Assembly: GCA_050014095.1 (NCBI GenBank)
Contig: JBEKDZ010000002.1
Span: 62,001 to 126,000, forward strand
Length of the DNA: 64,000 nt
Reading direction: 5' to 3'
Source: RBG-13-51-18 sp050014095
Lineage (GTDB): Bacteria > Chloroflexota > Dehalococcoidia > Dehalococcoidales > RBG-16-60-22
In this document: piece after piece, positions 1-8,240 of the stretch
Layout: every line of letters starts with the position of its first letter
How positions within the stretch are numbered: the first letter of the stretch is position 1
Notes under the pieces: model-generated
The model's database searches: none
Told to the model about the DNA's origin: nothing
Seen by the model: the letters and a program-made list of their open reading frames with translations, nothing else
Made by a program: the position numbers and the translations under genes

Positions 1-1
1 C

Positions 2-574
2 CAGAACGTTTTTTATGAGGAAAAAGGTGCTTATACCGGCGAGATTTCACCGCTGATGCTGGCTGGACTTTGTGAATACGTTATCATCGGGCATTCCGAG
101 CGTAGGCAAATCTTAGGCGAGAAGAACGACATGATAAATAAAAAAGCCAAGGCAGTTATAACTGCCGGCTTGAAGCCGATATTATGTATCGGCGAAACGC
201 TGGAAGAAAACGAGGCTAACCAGACGACGGAAGTATTGGGCAGGCAGATTTTCACCTGCTCTGATAAGCTTTACTTTCTTAGCGGGATGGTCATCGCTTA
301 TGAGCCGATATGGGCTATCGGCACCGGCAAATCGGCAACCGGTGATGATGCCAATAAAACCATTGAGTTTATCCGCCAGTTTATTGCCCGTTTACACGGC
401 AATAGTATTGCTGATGATACCCGCATTCTTTACGGGGGAAGCGTCAATGCTACGAATATCGCCGAGTTTATGAAACAGCCGGAGATTGACGGCGCCCTGG
501 TGGGGGGAGCCAGTTTACAAGCCGATGAGTTTGTCAGCATTGTCAAACAGGCTGCCGAGATTAAGAGTTCTTAA
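2..574 (+). CDS. tpiA: Triosephosphate isomerase, C-terminal part (5' cut by window edge)
   Basis: Interconverts dihydroxyacetone phosphate and glyceraldehyde 3-phosphate in glycolysis/gluconeogenesis in the cytoplasm. The frame is open from base 2. It shows the TIM motif around the electrophilic His (VIIGHSERR), the catalytic Glu segment (AYEPIWAIGTG) and the C-terminal phosphate-binding stretch (LYGGSVN, then GALVGGASL). The N-terminal strands with the substrate Lys lie before the window. It ends with TAA 8 bases before the miaA start, so the two genes are probably co-transcribed. The family assignment is secure from the motifs. Confidence 0.97.
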   Translation, partial: QNVFYEEKGAYTGEISPLMLAGLCEYVIIGHSERRQILGEKNDMINKKAKAVITAGLKPILCIGETLEENEANQTTEVLGRQIFTCSDKLYFLSGMVIAYEPIWAIGTGKSATGDDANKTIEFIRQFIARLHGNSIADDTRILYGGSVNATNIAEFMKQPEIDGALVGGASLQADEFVSIVKQAAEIKSS

Positions 575-581
575 TGAAAGT

Positions 582-1502
582 ATGAAGCGTTTAGTCGCTA
601 TCGTCGGTCCTACCGGTATCGGCAAAAGCCGTCTGGCGCTGCATCTGGCAGCAATTTTTCAGGGAGAAATCGTCAGCGCCGATAGTCGTCAGGTCTACCG
701 CTATATGGATATCGGCACCGCCAAGCCGACGCCACAAGAGCTTGAATCTATACTTCATCACTTGATAAACATCATCAATCCGGACGATAATTTCAGTTTA
801 GCGACCTATCAGGAGCTAGCTAACCAAGCTATCGAGGATATTCACCGGCGCGGCAAGCTGCCGTTTTTGGTCGGGGGCACTGGATTATATATCAAGGCGG
901 TGCTGGAAGGCTGGCAAATACCCAGGGTTTCGCCGGACGCGGAATTCAGGTATAATGTAGAAAAGAAAGCTAACGAAAGAAGCATCGATGAGATATATCA
1001 AGAACTGGTCGATACCGACCCTGACGCGGCAGCTAAAATTGATCGCCGCAATGTGCGCCGTGTGATTCGGGCACTCGAAGTGCATGCTAAAGCCGGTCAG
1101 GCGTTTTCCCGGCTCGGGCGCAAGATTCCCCCTGCTTTTACCCTATTTATCATCGGCTTAACTGCCGAAAGGTCCGCACTATATCGCATGGTTGACCAGC
1201 GTGTGGATAGGATGATTGAGCAGGGACTTATCCAGGAAGTGGAAAATCTGCTTAAAATGGGATACGATTTCAGTTTACCATCGATGTCCGGTATCGGCTA
1301 CCGGCAGGTCGGGCAGTTTTTAAGAAGTGAGTTGACGCTCGAGGCGGCGATAGAAAAAATCAAAGCAGAAACGCACCGGTTTATCCGCCACCAGTATGCC
1401 TGGTTCCGGCTGAAGGATGAAAATATTCACTGGTTTGATATCGGGCATGACAAGGATTCAGTAATAGAAAAAACTCTCAAGGAGTTTTTAGCCAAAGAAT
1501 AA
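582..1502 (+). CDS. miaA: tRNA dimethylallyltransferase
   Basis: Transfers a dimethylallyl group to N6 of A37 in tRNAs reading UNN codons. The 306-residue protein starts MKRLVAIVGPTG and has the P-loop GPTGIGKS at residues 9-16, the DSRQVYRYMDIGTAKP segment and the LVGGTGLYIKA motif of the IPT family. The frame is open from 486, but that longer start would overlap tpiA heavily. The ATG at 582 gives the normal N-terminus. Length is typical. It sits between tpiA and dapF on the same strand. Confidence 0.96.
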   Translation: MKRLVAIVGPTGIGKSRLALHLAAIFQGEIVSADSRQVYRYMDIGTAKPTPQELESILHHLINIINPDDNFSLATYQELANQAIEDIHRRGKLPFLVGGTGLYIKAVLEGWQIPRVSPDAEFRYNVEKKANERSIDEIYQELVDTDPDAAAKIDRRNVRRVIRALEVHAKAGQAFSRLGRKIPPAFTLFIIGLTAERSALYRMVDQRVDRMIEQGLIQEVENLLKMGYDFSLPSMSGIGYRQVGQFLRSELTLEAAIEKIKAETHRFIRHQYAWFRLKDENIHWFDIGHDKDSVIEKTLKEFLAKE

Positions 1503-1527
1503 AATGACGGGAGTGTAAGATAACGGA

Positions 1528-2388
1528 ATGGATTTCACTAAAATGCACGGCGCTGGTAATGATTTTGTCATGATTGACGGGCGCAAGATGAAGCGTGACT
1601 GGTCGAAACTGGCAATAACGGTATTAGACCGTCATCTGGGCATTGGCGCCGATAGCTTGATAATACTACAACCTTCGAAAAAGGCAGATTTCGGTATGCG
1701 TACCTGGGATACCGACGGCTCGGAAGCGGAAACCTGCGGTAACGGCATCCGGTGCCTGGCAAGATATGTTCTGGAAAAAGGCTTAATCAACACTGATGTT
1801 GCCGAGATGACCATCGAAACCGTGGCTACCATAAACAGGGTAAGGCTGGAGAGGAAGGGCGGAAAGGTCGTTAAATTCTGGGCGAACATGGGCAAACCCA
1901 GGCTAGCTGCTGCCAAGATTCCGGTAAAGGTTATTGCCGGGCAGGGTAGGGTGGTTGACATAAAGTCAATGCTTGCCTATGAAGTGAATGTAGGCGGTAT
2001 GGATTTGGCGCTCAACCTTGTTTCTATGGGTAACCCTCATGCTGTACACTTCTTACAAACGCCGGTAGCGGACTTTCCGTTAGGTAAAATAGGGCCGCTG
2101 GTGGAAAACCTGCCAATCTTTCCGCAGCGGGTGAACTTTGAAATAGCCAGGGTACTGGACAAAAGCCATATCGAGGCGAGGGTATGGGAGCGGGGAGTGG
2201 GAGAGACTTTAGCCTGCGGCAGTGGCACCTGTGCTATTACAGTTGCCTCGAAATTACGTGGCTATACGGAATCCAAGGTTGATATCCAGCTACCTGGCGG
2301 CGTGCTTAACGCCGAGTGGAACGGTAACGGTGAGGTGGTATTAGGGGGTCCGGCTGTGGTAGTCTATGAAGGTGTTTGGCCAGATTGA
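1528..2388 (+). CDS. dapF: Diaminopimelate epimerase
   Basis: Converts LL- to meso-diaminopimelate, the penultimate step of lysine synthesis. The 286-residue protein has both catalytic cysteines in context: ETCGNGIRC (Cys70) and ACGSGTC near residue 228. The N-terminus MDFTKMHGAGNDF is canonical. The next gene, 9 bases downstream, is a DapL-type aminotransferase, so the two form a short aminotransferase-route lysine module. If this lineage lacks peptidoglycan, as cultivated Dehalococcoidia are thought to, the product would serve lysine only; that part is inference. Confidence 0.97.
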   Translation: MDFTKMHGAGNDFVMIDGRKMKRDWSKLAITVLDRHLGIGADSLIILQPSKKADFGMRTWDTDGSEAETCGNGIRCLARYVLEKGLINTDVAEMTIETVATINRVRLERKGGKVVKFWANMGKPRLAAAKIPVKVIAGQGRVVDIKSMLAYEVNVGGMDLALNLVSMGNPHAVHFLQTPVADFPLGKIGPLVENLPIFPQRVNFEIARVLDKSHIEARVWERGVGETLACGSGTCAITVASKLRGYTESKVDIQLPGGVLNAEWNGNGEVVLGGPAVVVYEGVWPD

Positions 2389-2397
2389 GGTGTATTT

Positions 2398-3582
2398 ATG
2401 AAAATAGCCCGGCGTATTGAGGCTTTAAAACCATATCTGTTTGTTGAGATTAACAAGAAAATAGCGGAAAAGAGAGCAAAAGGCGAGGAGGTCATCAGCT
2501 TCGCCATCGGCGATCCTGACATACCCACGCCGCCGCATATTATTGATAAACTATGCGAGACGGCAAAAGACCCGGCCAACCACCGCTATCCGGAGTCGGA
2601 AGGGCTGCCGGAGCTGCACGTTGCCATTGCTGAATGGTATCAAAAGCGGTTCGACGTTACGCTCGACCCCGCCACCGAGGTGCTGCCGCTCATCGGCTCC
2701 AAGGAAGGCATCGGTCATATCGCCTTTTGCTTTATCGACCCCGGGGATATCGCGCTGGTGCCGGACCCGGCTTATCCCGTTTACGCTATCGGCACACAAC
2801 TGGCGGGGGGCAGGCCTTACTATTTGCCGCTCATAGCGGAAAATGACTTTCTCCCCAATCTCAAGAATGTCAAGGATTTTATCTTAAAGAGCACGAAAGT
2901 CCTGTGGCTGAACTATCCTAATAACCCCACCGGGGCTGTGGCTGGACTGGATTTTTTCCAGCAGGCGGTAGAGTTCGCTAAACAACATAATATCCTCATC
3001 TGCCACGATGGCCCTTACTCCGAGGTGTCTTTTGACGGCTACCAGCCGGTAAGCTTTATGCAGGCAGATGGGGCGAAGGATGTGGGGGTGGAGTTTCATT
3101 CCCTTTCCAAAACCTATAATATGACTGGCTGGCGTATCGGGATGGTAGTGGGCAACGCGGAGGCAATCAAGGCTTTAAGGACATTAAAATCGAACCTGGA
3201 CTCGGGGATTCCGCAGGCTATCCAGTATATGGCTATCGAGGCGCTGAACGGACCGGAGGCTTGTGTTGCGGAGCATAACGCTATCTACCAGCGGCGCCGT
3301 GACCTGATTATCGAGGTGCTGAATAAAATCGGCCTCGAAGTCAAGCCGCCTAAAGCGAGCCTCTATATCTGGGCGAAGGTACCCAAGGGCTATAATTCGG
3401 TGGATTTTACCGCCGATTTGCTGGATCAGGTCGGCGTGGCGGTCACGCCAGGAGTGGGATATGGCCAAAGTGGCGAGGGCTACGTAAGGCTATCGCTGAC
3501 GATACCGGATGTGTTACTGGTGAAAGGACTATCGCGGCTCTCCGGGTGGCGCAATACCCGACGCCTTACACCGAAGAAGTAA
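2398..3582 (+). CDS. dapL: LL-diaminopimelate aminotransferase (DapL type)
   Basis: PLP-dependent fold-type I aminotransferase that would convert tetrahydrodipicolinate directly to LL-diaminopimelate, bypassing succinylated or acetylated intermediates. The 394-residue protein contains the substrate-binding stretch SFAIGDPDIPTPP, a conserved NYPNNPTGA, and the PLP lysine in SLSKTYNMTGW (Lys238). The gene follows dapF by 9 bases with a GAGGTG Shine-Dalgarno. Specificity rests on this linkage and overall resemblance to the bacterial DapL subgroup. A different class I/II aminotransferase is possible but less likely. Confidence 0.88.
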   Translation: MKIARRIEALKPYLFVEINKKIAEKRAKGEEVISFAIGDPDIPTPPHIIDKLCETAKDPANHRYPESEGLPELHVAIAEWYQKRFDVTLDPATEVLPLIGSKEGIGHIAFCFIDPGDIALVPDPAYPVYAIGTQLAGGRPYYLPLIAENDFLPNLKNVKDFILKSTKVLWLNYPNNPTGAVAGLDFFQQAVEFAKQHNILICHDGPYSEVSFDGYQPVSFMQADGAKDVGVEFHSLSKTYNMTGWRIGMVVGNAEAIKALRTLKSNLDSGIPQAIQYMAIEALNGPEACVAEHNAIYQRRRDLIIEVLNKIGLEVKPPKASLYIWAKVPKGYNSVDFTADLLDQVGVAVTPGVGYGQSGEGYVRLSLTIPDVLLVKGLSRLSGWRNTRRLTPKK

Positions 3583-3613
3583 ATTGACATAATGATTAAT
3601 CCAGGAGAAAAAC

Positions 3614-4786
3614 ATCGCTAAAAATATCATAATCACCAGGGCGGTGCAGGAAAAGGCTCTTTTGCTGGCGGTATCTCCCAAGGGTAGCCGCGAAAGACAA
3701 ATCGCCGAGAACTCCCTGGAGGAGCTGACATTACTGGCGGAATCCGCCGGCGCTAAAGTCGTTGGGAAAATAGTACAGCAGCTGCCGGCGCCTTCGCACG
3801 ATTATTACGTCGGCAAGGGGAAGATACAGGAGCTTTTAGCTTTAAAAAGCGCCAAAGACTTTACCGTTCTTATCCTCGATGATGAATTGACGCCGAAACA
3901 GCAAGAAAACCTGGAAAAGGAACTTGATGTCAAAGTCATCGACCGGGTGGCGCTGATACTGGATATCTTCGCTAAACGCGCCCGTACACATGAGGGGCGC
4001 TTGCAGGTAGAGCTTGCCCAGCACCAATATCTCCTTCCCAGGCTGGCAGGACAGTGGAGTCACCTGGAAAGATTAGGTGGCGGCATCGGCACCAGGGGTC
4101 CCGGCGAATCGCAATTAGAGACAGACCGACGCCTGATTCGACATAAAATCCACCGATTGGAAGAGCAAACGGATGAAATCCGCAGACGCCGCGCTCTCTA
4201 TCGCCAGCAAAGACAGCAAAGCGGCGTGCCGGTAGCTGCGCTGGTGGGCTATACCAATGCCGGTAAAAGTACTCTGCTTAACACCATCTGCCGTGCTGAT
4301 GTCCTGGTGGATGATAAGCTTTTCGCCACATTAGACCCAACTACACGACGCTTGAATCTACCGGACAATAAAATGATACTCATTACCGATACGGTCGGTT
4401 TTATCCGCAAGCTGCCGCCGACCATCATCAATGCTTTCAGGGCGACCCTCGAAGAACTTAATGAAGCCACTTTGCTGCTACATGTAGTTGATCTCTCTTC
4501 GCCCAATGCACCGGAGCAGTGCCAGGCGGTGGAAAAAATACTCGGCGAGCTTGGGCTTGCAGATAAAAAACGAATTACTGTATTGAATAAAATCGACCGT
4601 CTTTTCCCCAACGAGCCTATGCCAGGCGGAGAGGACATAGCAAACGTTTTCGCTTCTCTTGGTCTCGCCCCGGATGAAAATACAGTGATTATATCTGCAG
4701 TAAATGGCTGGGGCTTGCCCCGGCTTTTAGAGATGATTGCCAGGGCGATATCGGCTCCTATCCCTATAGCACCCCTTGAACATTAG
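3614..4786 (+). CDS. hflX: GTPase HflX, probable AUC start codon
   Basis: Ribosome-associated GTPase that splits stalled or heat-inactivated 70S ribosomes. Visible motifs are the HflX glycine-rich segment GGGIGTRGPGESQLE, G1 GYTNAGKST, G3 DTVGF and G4 NKID. The frame has a stop (TGA, 3593-3595) just upstream and no ATG, GTG or TTG until a GTG at 3644 that lacks a Shine-Dalgarno. An AGGAG at 3603-3607 sits 6 bases before ATC at 3614, giving (M)AKNIIITRAVQEKALL, which resembles normal HflX N-termini. I therefore place the start at ATC, for a 390-residue product. A base error turning ATG into ATC is the main alternative. Confidence 0.93.
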   Translation: MAKNIIITRAVQEKALLLAVSPKGSRERQIAENSLEELTLLAESAGAKVVGKIVQQLPAPSHDYYVGKGKIQELLALKSAKDFTVLILDDELTPKQQENLEKELDVKVIDRVALILDIFAKRARTHEGRLQVELAQHQYLLPRLAGQWSHLERLGGGIGTRGPGESQLETDRRLIRHKIHRLEEQTDEIRRRRALYRQQRQQSGVPVAALVGYTNAGKSTLLNTICRADVLVDDKLFATLDPTTRRLNLPDNKMILITDTVGFIRKLPPTIINAFRATLEELNEATLLLHVVDLSSPNAPEQCQAVEKILGELGLADKKRITVLNKIDRLFPNEPMPGGEDIANVFASLGLAPDENTVIISAVNGWGLPRLLEMIARAISAPIPIAPLEH

Positions 4787-4787
4787 T

Positions 4788-4813
4788 TGTCATTCCAGCG
4801 AAAGCTGGAATCC
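4788..4813. repeat. Single palindromic repeat, family A
   Basis: ATTCCAGC and GCTGGAAT (4792-4799 and 4804-4811) form an 8-bp hairpin with a GAAA loop, two bases after the hflX stop. It is one half of the composite repeat seen at 5758-5843 and 44987-45071. Its position could let it act as a transcription terminator or RNA 3' stabiliser, but there is no T-run. Confidence 0.75.
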
Positions 4814-4851
4814 AGGGGTGGGGTATTTTCTTAGTATAGTATAGTTTAAGT

Positions 4852-5754
4852 ATGGATACAGGTTTAGTTCTGGCGCTGATATCGTCCGTTAGCTTTGCTA
4901 TCGGCATTGTCCTCGTCAGGAAGACGGCCGGCGAAGCTGGAGAAGCTTTCAGCGTTACCGCCTTGAGCATCTTTACCGGGGTTGTCTTTTTCACTATCGC
5001 CATCTTCGTCAGCGGGGATTGGACCAAGCTACAGGCGATATCCTGGCGAGCGCCAGTGTTTCTGGCAATTGTCGGGATTATCCATTTCATCATCGGGCGG
5101 CTGCTGGCTTACGAATCTTACCGGCTGATAGGGGCTAACCGGGCGACGCCTTTCAATCAGACGAGCCCGATATATACCATGGTGCTTAGCCTGATTTTCC
5201 TGAAAGAGCAGATTACAGTTTACATAATCATTGGGATGCTGTGCATGTTGGCCGGCGTGTTTTTAATCTCGCAGGAGCGGGGAAGCATTGACGGCGATAG
5301 AAAGAAGGATACGTCCGGCAGGGTGGTTAAAGGCATTCTACTGGCTCTTGGAGCCGCTTTATGCTGGGGCATAACACCAATTTTAATCAAACCTAGCGTG
5401 GAGGATATCGGCTCTTCTGCCGATGGCGCCTTTATATCTTACGTTACGGCGGCGATAGTAATGGGAATGCTTTTGCTAAACCGACCGCGGCGCAAACAGA
5501 TTAGGCAGCTATCATTAAAGAAAAGTATCCTGCCGATGGCTTTAGCCGGGGTGTTTACTGCCGGCGGCCAGTTTTTATACTATGCTGCCCTAGGGCAAAG
5601 TCCGGCGAACGTCATCGCGCCGCTGTTAAGCATCCAGGTGGTGTTTATCTTTTTCCTATCTTTGTTAATTAACCGGAAAATCGAGCTTTTTACACCCAGG
5701 ATTATCTTCGGGATGGTGGCGGCGGTAGTGGGAACGTTTTTGCTATTTCATTAG
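4852..5754 (+). CDS. EamA/DMT-family permease
   Basis: Inner-membrane drug/metabolite transporter-superfamily protein of 300 residues with about ten hydrophobic helices in two homologous EamA halves. The first half ends near ISQERGS (about residue 140) and the second begins near GILLALGAALCWG (about residue 158). No substrate can be read from sequence. The ATG at 4852 has no clear Shine-Dalgarno. It is flanked on both sides by family A palindromes, so it is probably a separate transcription unit. Confidence 0.85.
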   Translation: MDTGLVLALISSVSFAIGIVLVRKTAGEAGEAFSVTALSIFTGVVFFTIAIFVSGDWTKLQAISWRAPVFLAIVGIIHFIIGRLLAYESYRLIGANRATPFNQTSPIYTMVLSLIFLKEQITVYIIIGMLCMLAGVFLISQERGSIDGDRKKDTSGRVVKGILLALGAALCWGITPILIKPSVEDIGSSADGAFISYVTAAIVMGMLLLNRPRRKQIRQLSLKKSILPMALAGVFTAGGQFLYYAALGQSPANVIAPLLSIQVVFIFFLSLLINRKIELFTPRIIFGMVAAVVGTFLLFH

Positions 5755-5757
5755 TTT

Positions 5758-5843
5758 GTCATTCTGGCGTAGGCCAGAATCCATTATGAGTCTCCTCCTA
5801 ATGCTGAATTCTTTAAGTGGATTCCAGCCTTCGCTGGAATGAC
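5758..5843. repeat. Composite inverted-repeat element, family A, copy 1
   Basis: An 86-bp unit made of two hairpins: CATTCTGGCGTAGGCCAGAAT at the left and ATTCCAGCCTTCGCTGGAAT at the right, bounded by GTC...GAC. Copy 2 at 44987-45071 carries the same two hairpins in reversed overall orientation at nearly the same spacing, so the pair behaves as one unit. The stretch 5844-5980 after it holds no gene I can support. Confidence 0.85.
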
Positions 5844-5994
5844 GTTTTTCAGAATCATTTTCTCATTATCCGACTATGGCACGCGCTACAATCAAAATCT
5901 GGACGCCTTGATGCCTGTGTTAATGGAATTCTCCATAGAAGAAGTGAAGGATTGACGTTTGGGGGTATAATGAGGGTAATTAGGAGGTTATTTT

Positions 5995-6357
5995 ATGGTT
6001 GAGAAAGATTTAGAAATCAGGATAACTAAAATTGAAGAACAATTAAGATGCTATGAAAAATTGAAGGATGAAAAACAGAAAGATTATTACATCAAGAAAC
6101 TTGAGGATGTTACACAAGAAATTAAGTCACTAAAAGAAGAAATTAATACTGGAAAAGGAGAAATAAAAACAGAAATACTAGCTCAAAATGACAAAAGCCG
6201 AAATATTACAAAGTTGTTTGCTTTTGGGAATTTAGGAGTCGTTAGCGTTGTATTCGCATCACGTATCGAAGGTTTTACTATTACTACGCTTGAGGCTTGG
6301 TTTTTCCTTATTGCTGGAGCGTTAATGTTTTTCTATTCTTGGGCTAAAGTATGGTAA
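5995..6357 (+). CDS. Small coiled-coil membrane protein, unknown function
   Basis: A 120-residue protein with a strong TTAGGAGG Shine-Dalgarno 7 bases before the ATG. Residues 1-65 are a charged, Lys/Glu-rich predicted coiled coil. Residues about 72-118 contain two hydrophobic helices (LFAFGNLGVVSVVFA and WFFLIAGALMFFYSW), implying a membrane anchor with a cytoplasmic coiled coil. The gene is visibly more AT-rich than its neighbours, which suggests recent acquisition. I do not recognise the family. Confidence 0.7.
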   Translation: MVEKDLEIRITKIEEQLRCYEKLKDEKQKDYYIKKLEDVTQEIKSLKEEINTGKGEIKTEILAQNDKSRNITKLFAFGNLGVVSVVFASRIEGFTITTLEAWFFLIAGALMFFYSWAKVW

Positions 6358-6563
6358 CTTAATATATTCCTTTTTATCGTTAAAAGTTTATGTCACGCTT
6401 AAAAGCCTTAAAACTTTGGGGCGCACAATATATGTTATGTAGTGTAGTGTTCGTAGAGAAGTATATTTGACATAATAATGAATTACCAATGACCAATACT
6501 TGCCCCGAGCGAAGTCGAGGGAAACAATAACCAAACGTTTAATTGGGATTTGTATCTTGTATC

Positions 6564-6767
6564 TTAGGATTTTAGTTTAAACGTCGCGACATGTATGGTT
6601 AAATAAATTTCCAGAAAGAAAAGAAGTAATGTCGAAATCATCGTCGTTATAGGAAATAGCCACCACCACTTCCCTAGTCGCTTCTTCTGCCGGGCGAGCA
6701 TGTTGCTGATATGTTCGCCTGTTTTAAAACCCATGAACCATAGTAGTCTATGATATATTTTATCCAC
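6564..6767 (-). CDS. Small membrane protein, unknown function
   Basis: A 67-residue frame starting at GTG (6765-6767 read on minus) behind an AAGGGGG Shine-Dalgarno at 6-base spacing. It has a Lys/Arg-rich middle (ARQKKRLGKWWW) followed by one strong hydrophobic helix (TMISTLLLFFLEIYLTI). The arrangement suggests a single-pass membrane protein. No family is recognised. Near-identical 17-base direct repeats (TTTGTATCTTGTATCTT at 6548 and 6852) flank it. Confidence 0.45.
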   Translation of the reverse strand: MDKIYHRLLWFMGFKTGEHISNMLARQKKRLGKWWWLFPITTMISTLLLFFLEIYLTIHVATFKLKS

Positions 6768-6897
6768 ACTTTACCCCCTTACCCATCTCGATTATAACCT
6801 GGTGGGTCAAGGGGATTATGTCGTAGGAAAAAAATGAGTGGCGTTGTTTGGAATTTGTATCTTGTATCTTGGTTATTGGTTATATCGTGGGCTCGCT

Positions 6898-6934
6898 CCG
6901 ATTGTATCGGGGGAACAATACCGATTTGAATCGG
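6898..6934. repeat. Pair of CCGAT...ATCGG palindromes beside a tRNA
   Basis: CCGATTGTATCGG (6898-6910) and CCGATTTGAATCGG (6921-6934) are two small palindromes just 3' of the tRNA gene that follows. Very similar palindromes replace the anticodon and T arms in the degenerate tRNA-Gly repeats at 20397-20550, so this looks like a tRNA-associated repeat family. Confidence 0.6.
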
Positions 6935-6961
6935 GACCACTCTGTCTCACAAGAATAAAAA

Positions 6962-7033
6962 TGGGCTCGCCAGGGATCGAACCTGGGACCAAGCGGTTAT
7001 GAGCCGCCCGCTCTGCCGCTGAGCTACGAGCCC
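6962..7033 (-). tRNA. tRNA with CAT anticodon (Ile2 or elongator Met)
   Basis: On the minus strand the gene folds into a full cloverleaf: acceptor GGGCTCG/CGAGCCC, D stem GCTC/GAGC, anticodon stem GGCGG with loop CTCATAA, T arm CCAGG-TTCGATC-CCTGG, discriminator A. CCA is not encoded. The first pair is G-C and there is no GGG run in the anticodon stem, so it is not the initiator. The CGCTTGGTC after the loop resembles tRNA-Ile2, whose C34 is modified to lysidine; elongator Met cannot be excluded by eye. Confidence 0.95.
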
Positions 7034-7142
7034 GCGTAGCTGTCATCCGCCGCCCTGCCGCCCCAATTATTTTACCTTGCTTACCCATCAATATCAAGCA
7101 TTACCGTTTGAATTGCGTACGTGATAATTGTAAGATAAGTGT

Positions 7143-7388
7143 ATGGTCGACTGGGAAGTTACGGCTACGACGATATTCTGCGATGACGTCGATGATGAAG
7201 TAACTATCATCGTTAATCAAAACGGTACAGTAAAATGCACCGGCAGTCGTAAGTACTCCAGCGATAACAAAAACGCCCTCAAAGAGCTTAAAAAGAAAAG
7301 CCAGCAAATGGGCAAAACGCTCGTCTGCAAGGACGCTGCCTGTCTCAAGCTACCCAAATACCGTGATGAATTGTTGAACAAAAAATGA
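7143..7388 (+). CDS. Short conserved-looking protein coupled to livG
   Basis: An 81-residue acidic protein with four cysteines (TIFCDD, TVKCTG, TLVCKDAACLK). Its stop overlaps the livG start by four bases (ATGA), implying translational coupling and a role tied to the transporter or its substrate. No signal peptide or membrane segment is visible. I do not recognise the family, and the ATG at 7143 has only a weak Shine-Dalgarno. Confidence 0.6.
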   Translation: MVDWEVTATTIFCDDVDDEVTIIVNQNGTVKCTGSRKYSSDNKNALKELKKKSQQMGKTLVCKDAACLKLPKYRDELLNKK

Positions 7389-8236
7389 CCACAGCTAAAA
7401 GGGATAGCCCTGTAAAGTCCAAAACGAACAACGTCAGAATCAAGATAGAGCACCTATCGCTATCCTTCGGCGGCGTAAAATCACTTACTGACGTTAGTGT
7501 AGATGTCCATGATAAAGAGATTCTGGCAATTATCGGGCCTAACGGCGCCGGCAAAACCTGCCTGCTGAACTGCATAAACGGTTTCTATAAGCCCCAGCAC
7601 GGTGAAATTACCTTCGATGGTCAAAAAATCACCCGCATCCGACCCGATAAAGCCGCCCGGCTTGGTCTGGCCCGTACCTTCCAGAATATCGAGCTGTACA
7701 CCGGCTTGAGCACGCTGGATAATATCATGGCGGCCCGCCACGTATTAATGAAACAGAATCCCCTCGCCAGCGCCCTCTACTTCGGCTGGGCGCATAAAGA
7801 GGAGATTATACATCGCAAAACGGTAGAAGACATCATCGACTTCCTGGAAATAGAGTCCATCCGCAAGCAAACGGTGGGCGTGCTCCCCTACGGTATGCGC
7901 AAGCGCGTGGAGCTGGGGAGGGCTTTAGCTTTGGAGCCGAAGGTGCTGCTGCTCGACGAGCCGATGGCCGGCATGAACCTGGAGGAAAAGGAAGATATCG
8001 CCCGCTTCATTATCGATATTTTCGAAGGACAGGGTGTCACCTACCTCGATACACCGGTGTTGCGGGACGGCATAAGCTGTATTGTGCTAGTGGAGCATGA
8101 TATGGGGGTGGTCATGGATATCGCGGACAGGATTGTAGTGCTGGACTTCGGACTTAAAATCGCTGAAGGCACACCGGAAGAAATTAAGAACAATCCGCAG
8201 GTTATCGCCGCCTACCTTGGCGAAGAGAAAAGATAG
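7385..8236 (+). CDS. livG: Liv-type ABC transporter ATP-binding protein (LivG)
   Basis: Cytoplasmic ATPase of a branched-chain-amino-acid-type (HAAT) importer. The 283-residue protein has Walker A GPNGAGKT, a Q-loop in ARTFQNIELY, a divergent signature LPYGMRKRVELGRAL instead of LSGGQ, Walker B VLLLDEP, and an H-loop in LVEHDMG. About 12 extra residues (VTYLDTPVLRDG) lie between Walker B and the H-loop. It is convergent with the operon carrying livF, livK, livM and livH, its stop lying 4 bases from theirs. It probably completes that transporter from a separate promoter. Confidence 0.93.
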   Translation: MTTAKRDSPVKSKTNNVRIKIEHLSLSFGGVKSLTDVSVDVHDKEILAIIGPNGAGKTCLLNCINGFYKPQHGEITFDGQKITRIRPDKAARLGLARTFQNIELYTGLSTLDNIMAARHVLMKQNPLASALYFGWAHKEEIIHRKTVEDIIDFLEIESIRKQTVGVLPYGMRKRVELGRALALEPKVLLLDEPMAGMNLEEKEDIARFIIDIFEGQGVTYLDTPVLRDGISCIVLVEHDMGVVMDIADRIVVLDFGLKIAEGTPEEIKNNPQVIAAYLGEEKR

Positions 8237-8240
8237 AGCC

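Noticed and set aside
5817..6002. 61-codon frame starting MDSSLRWNDV
   Set aside because: It begins inside the family A palindrome. Such MDS-LR-ND frames are a reading artefact of this kind of repeat, and its end overlaps the well-supported gene at 5995.
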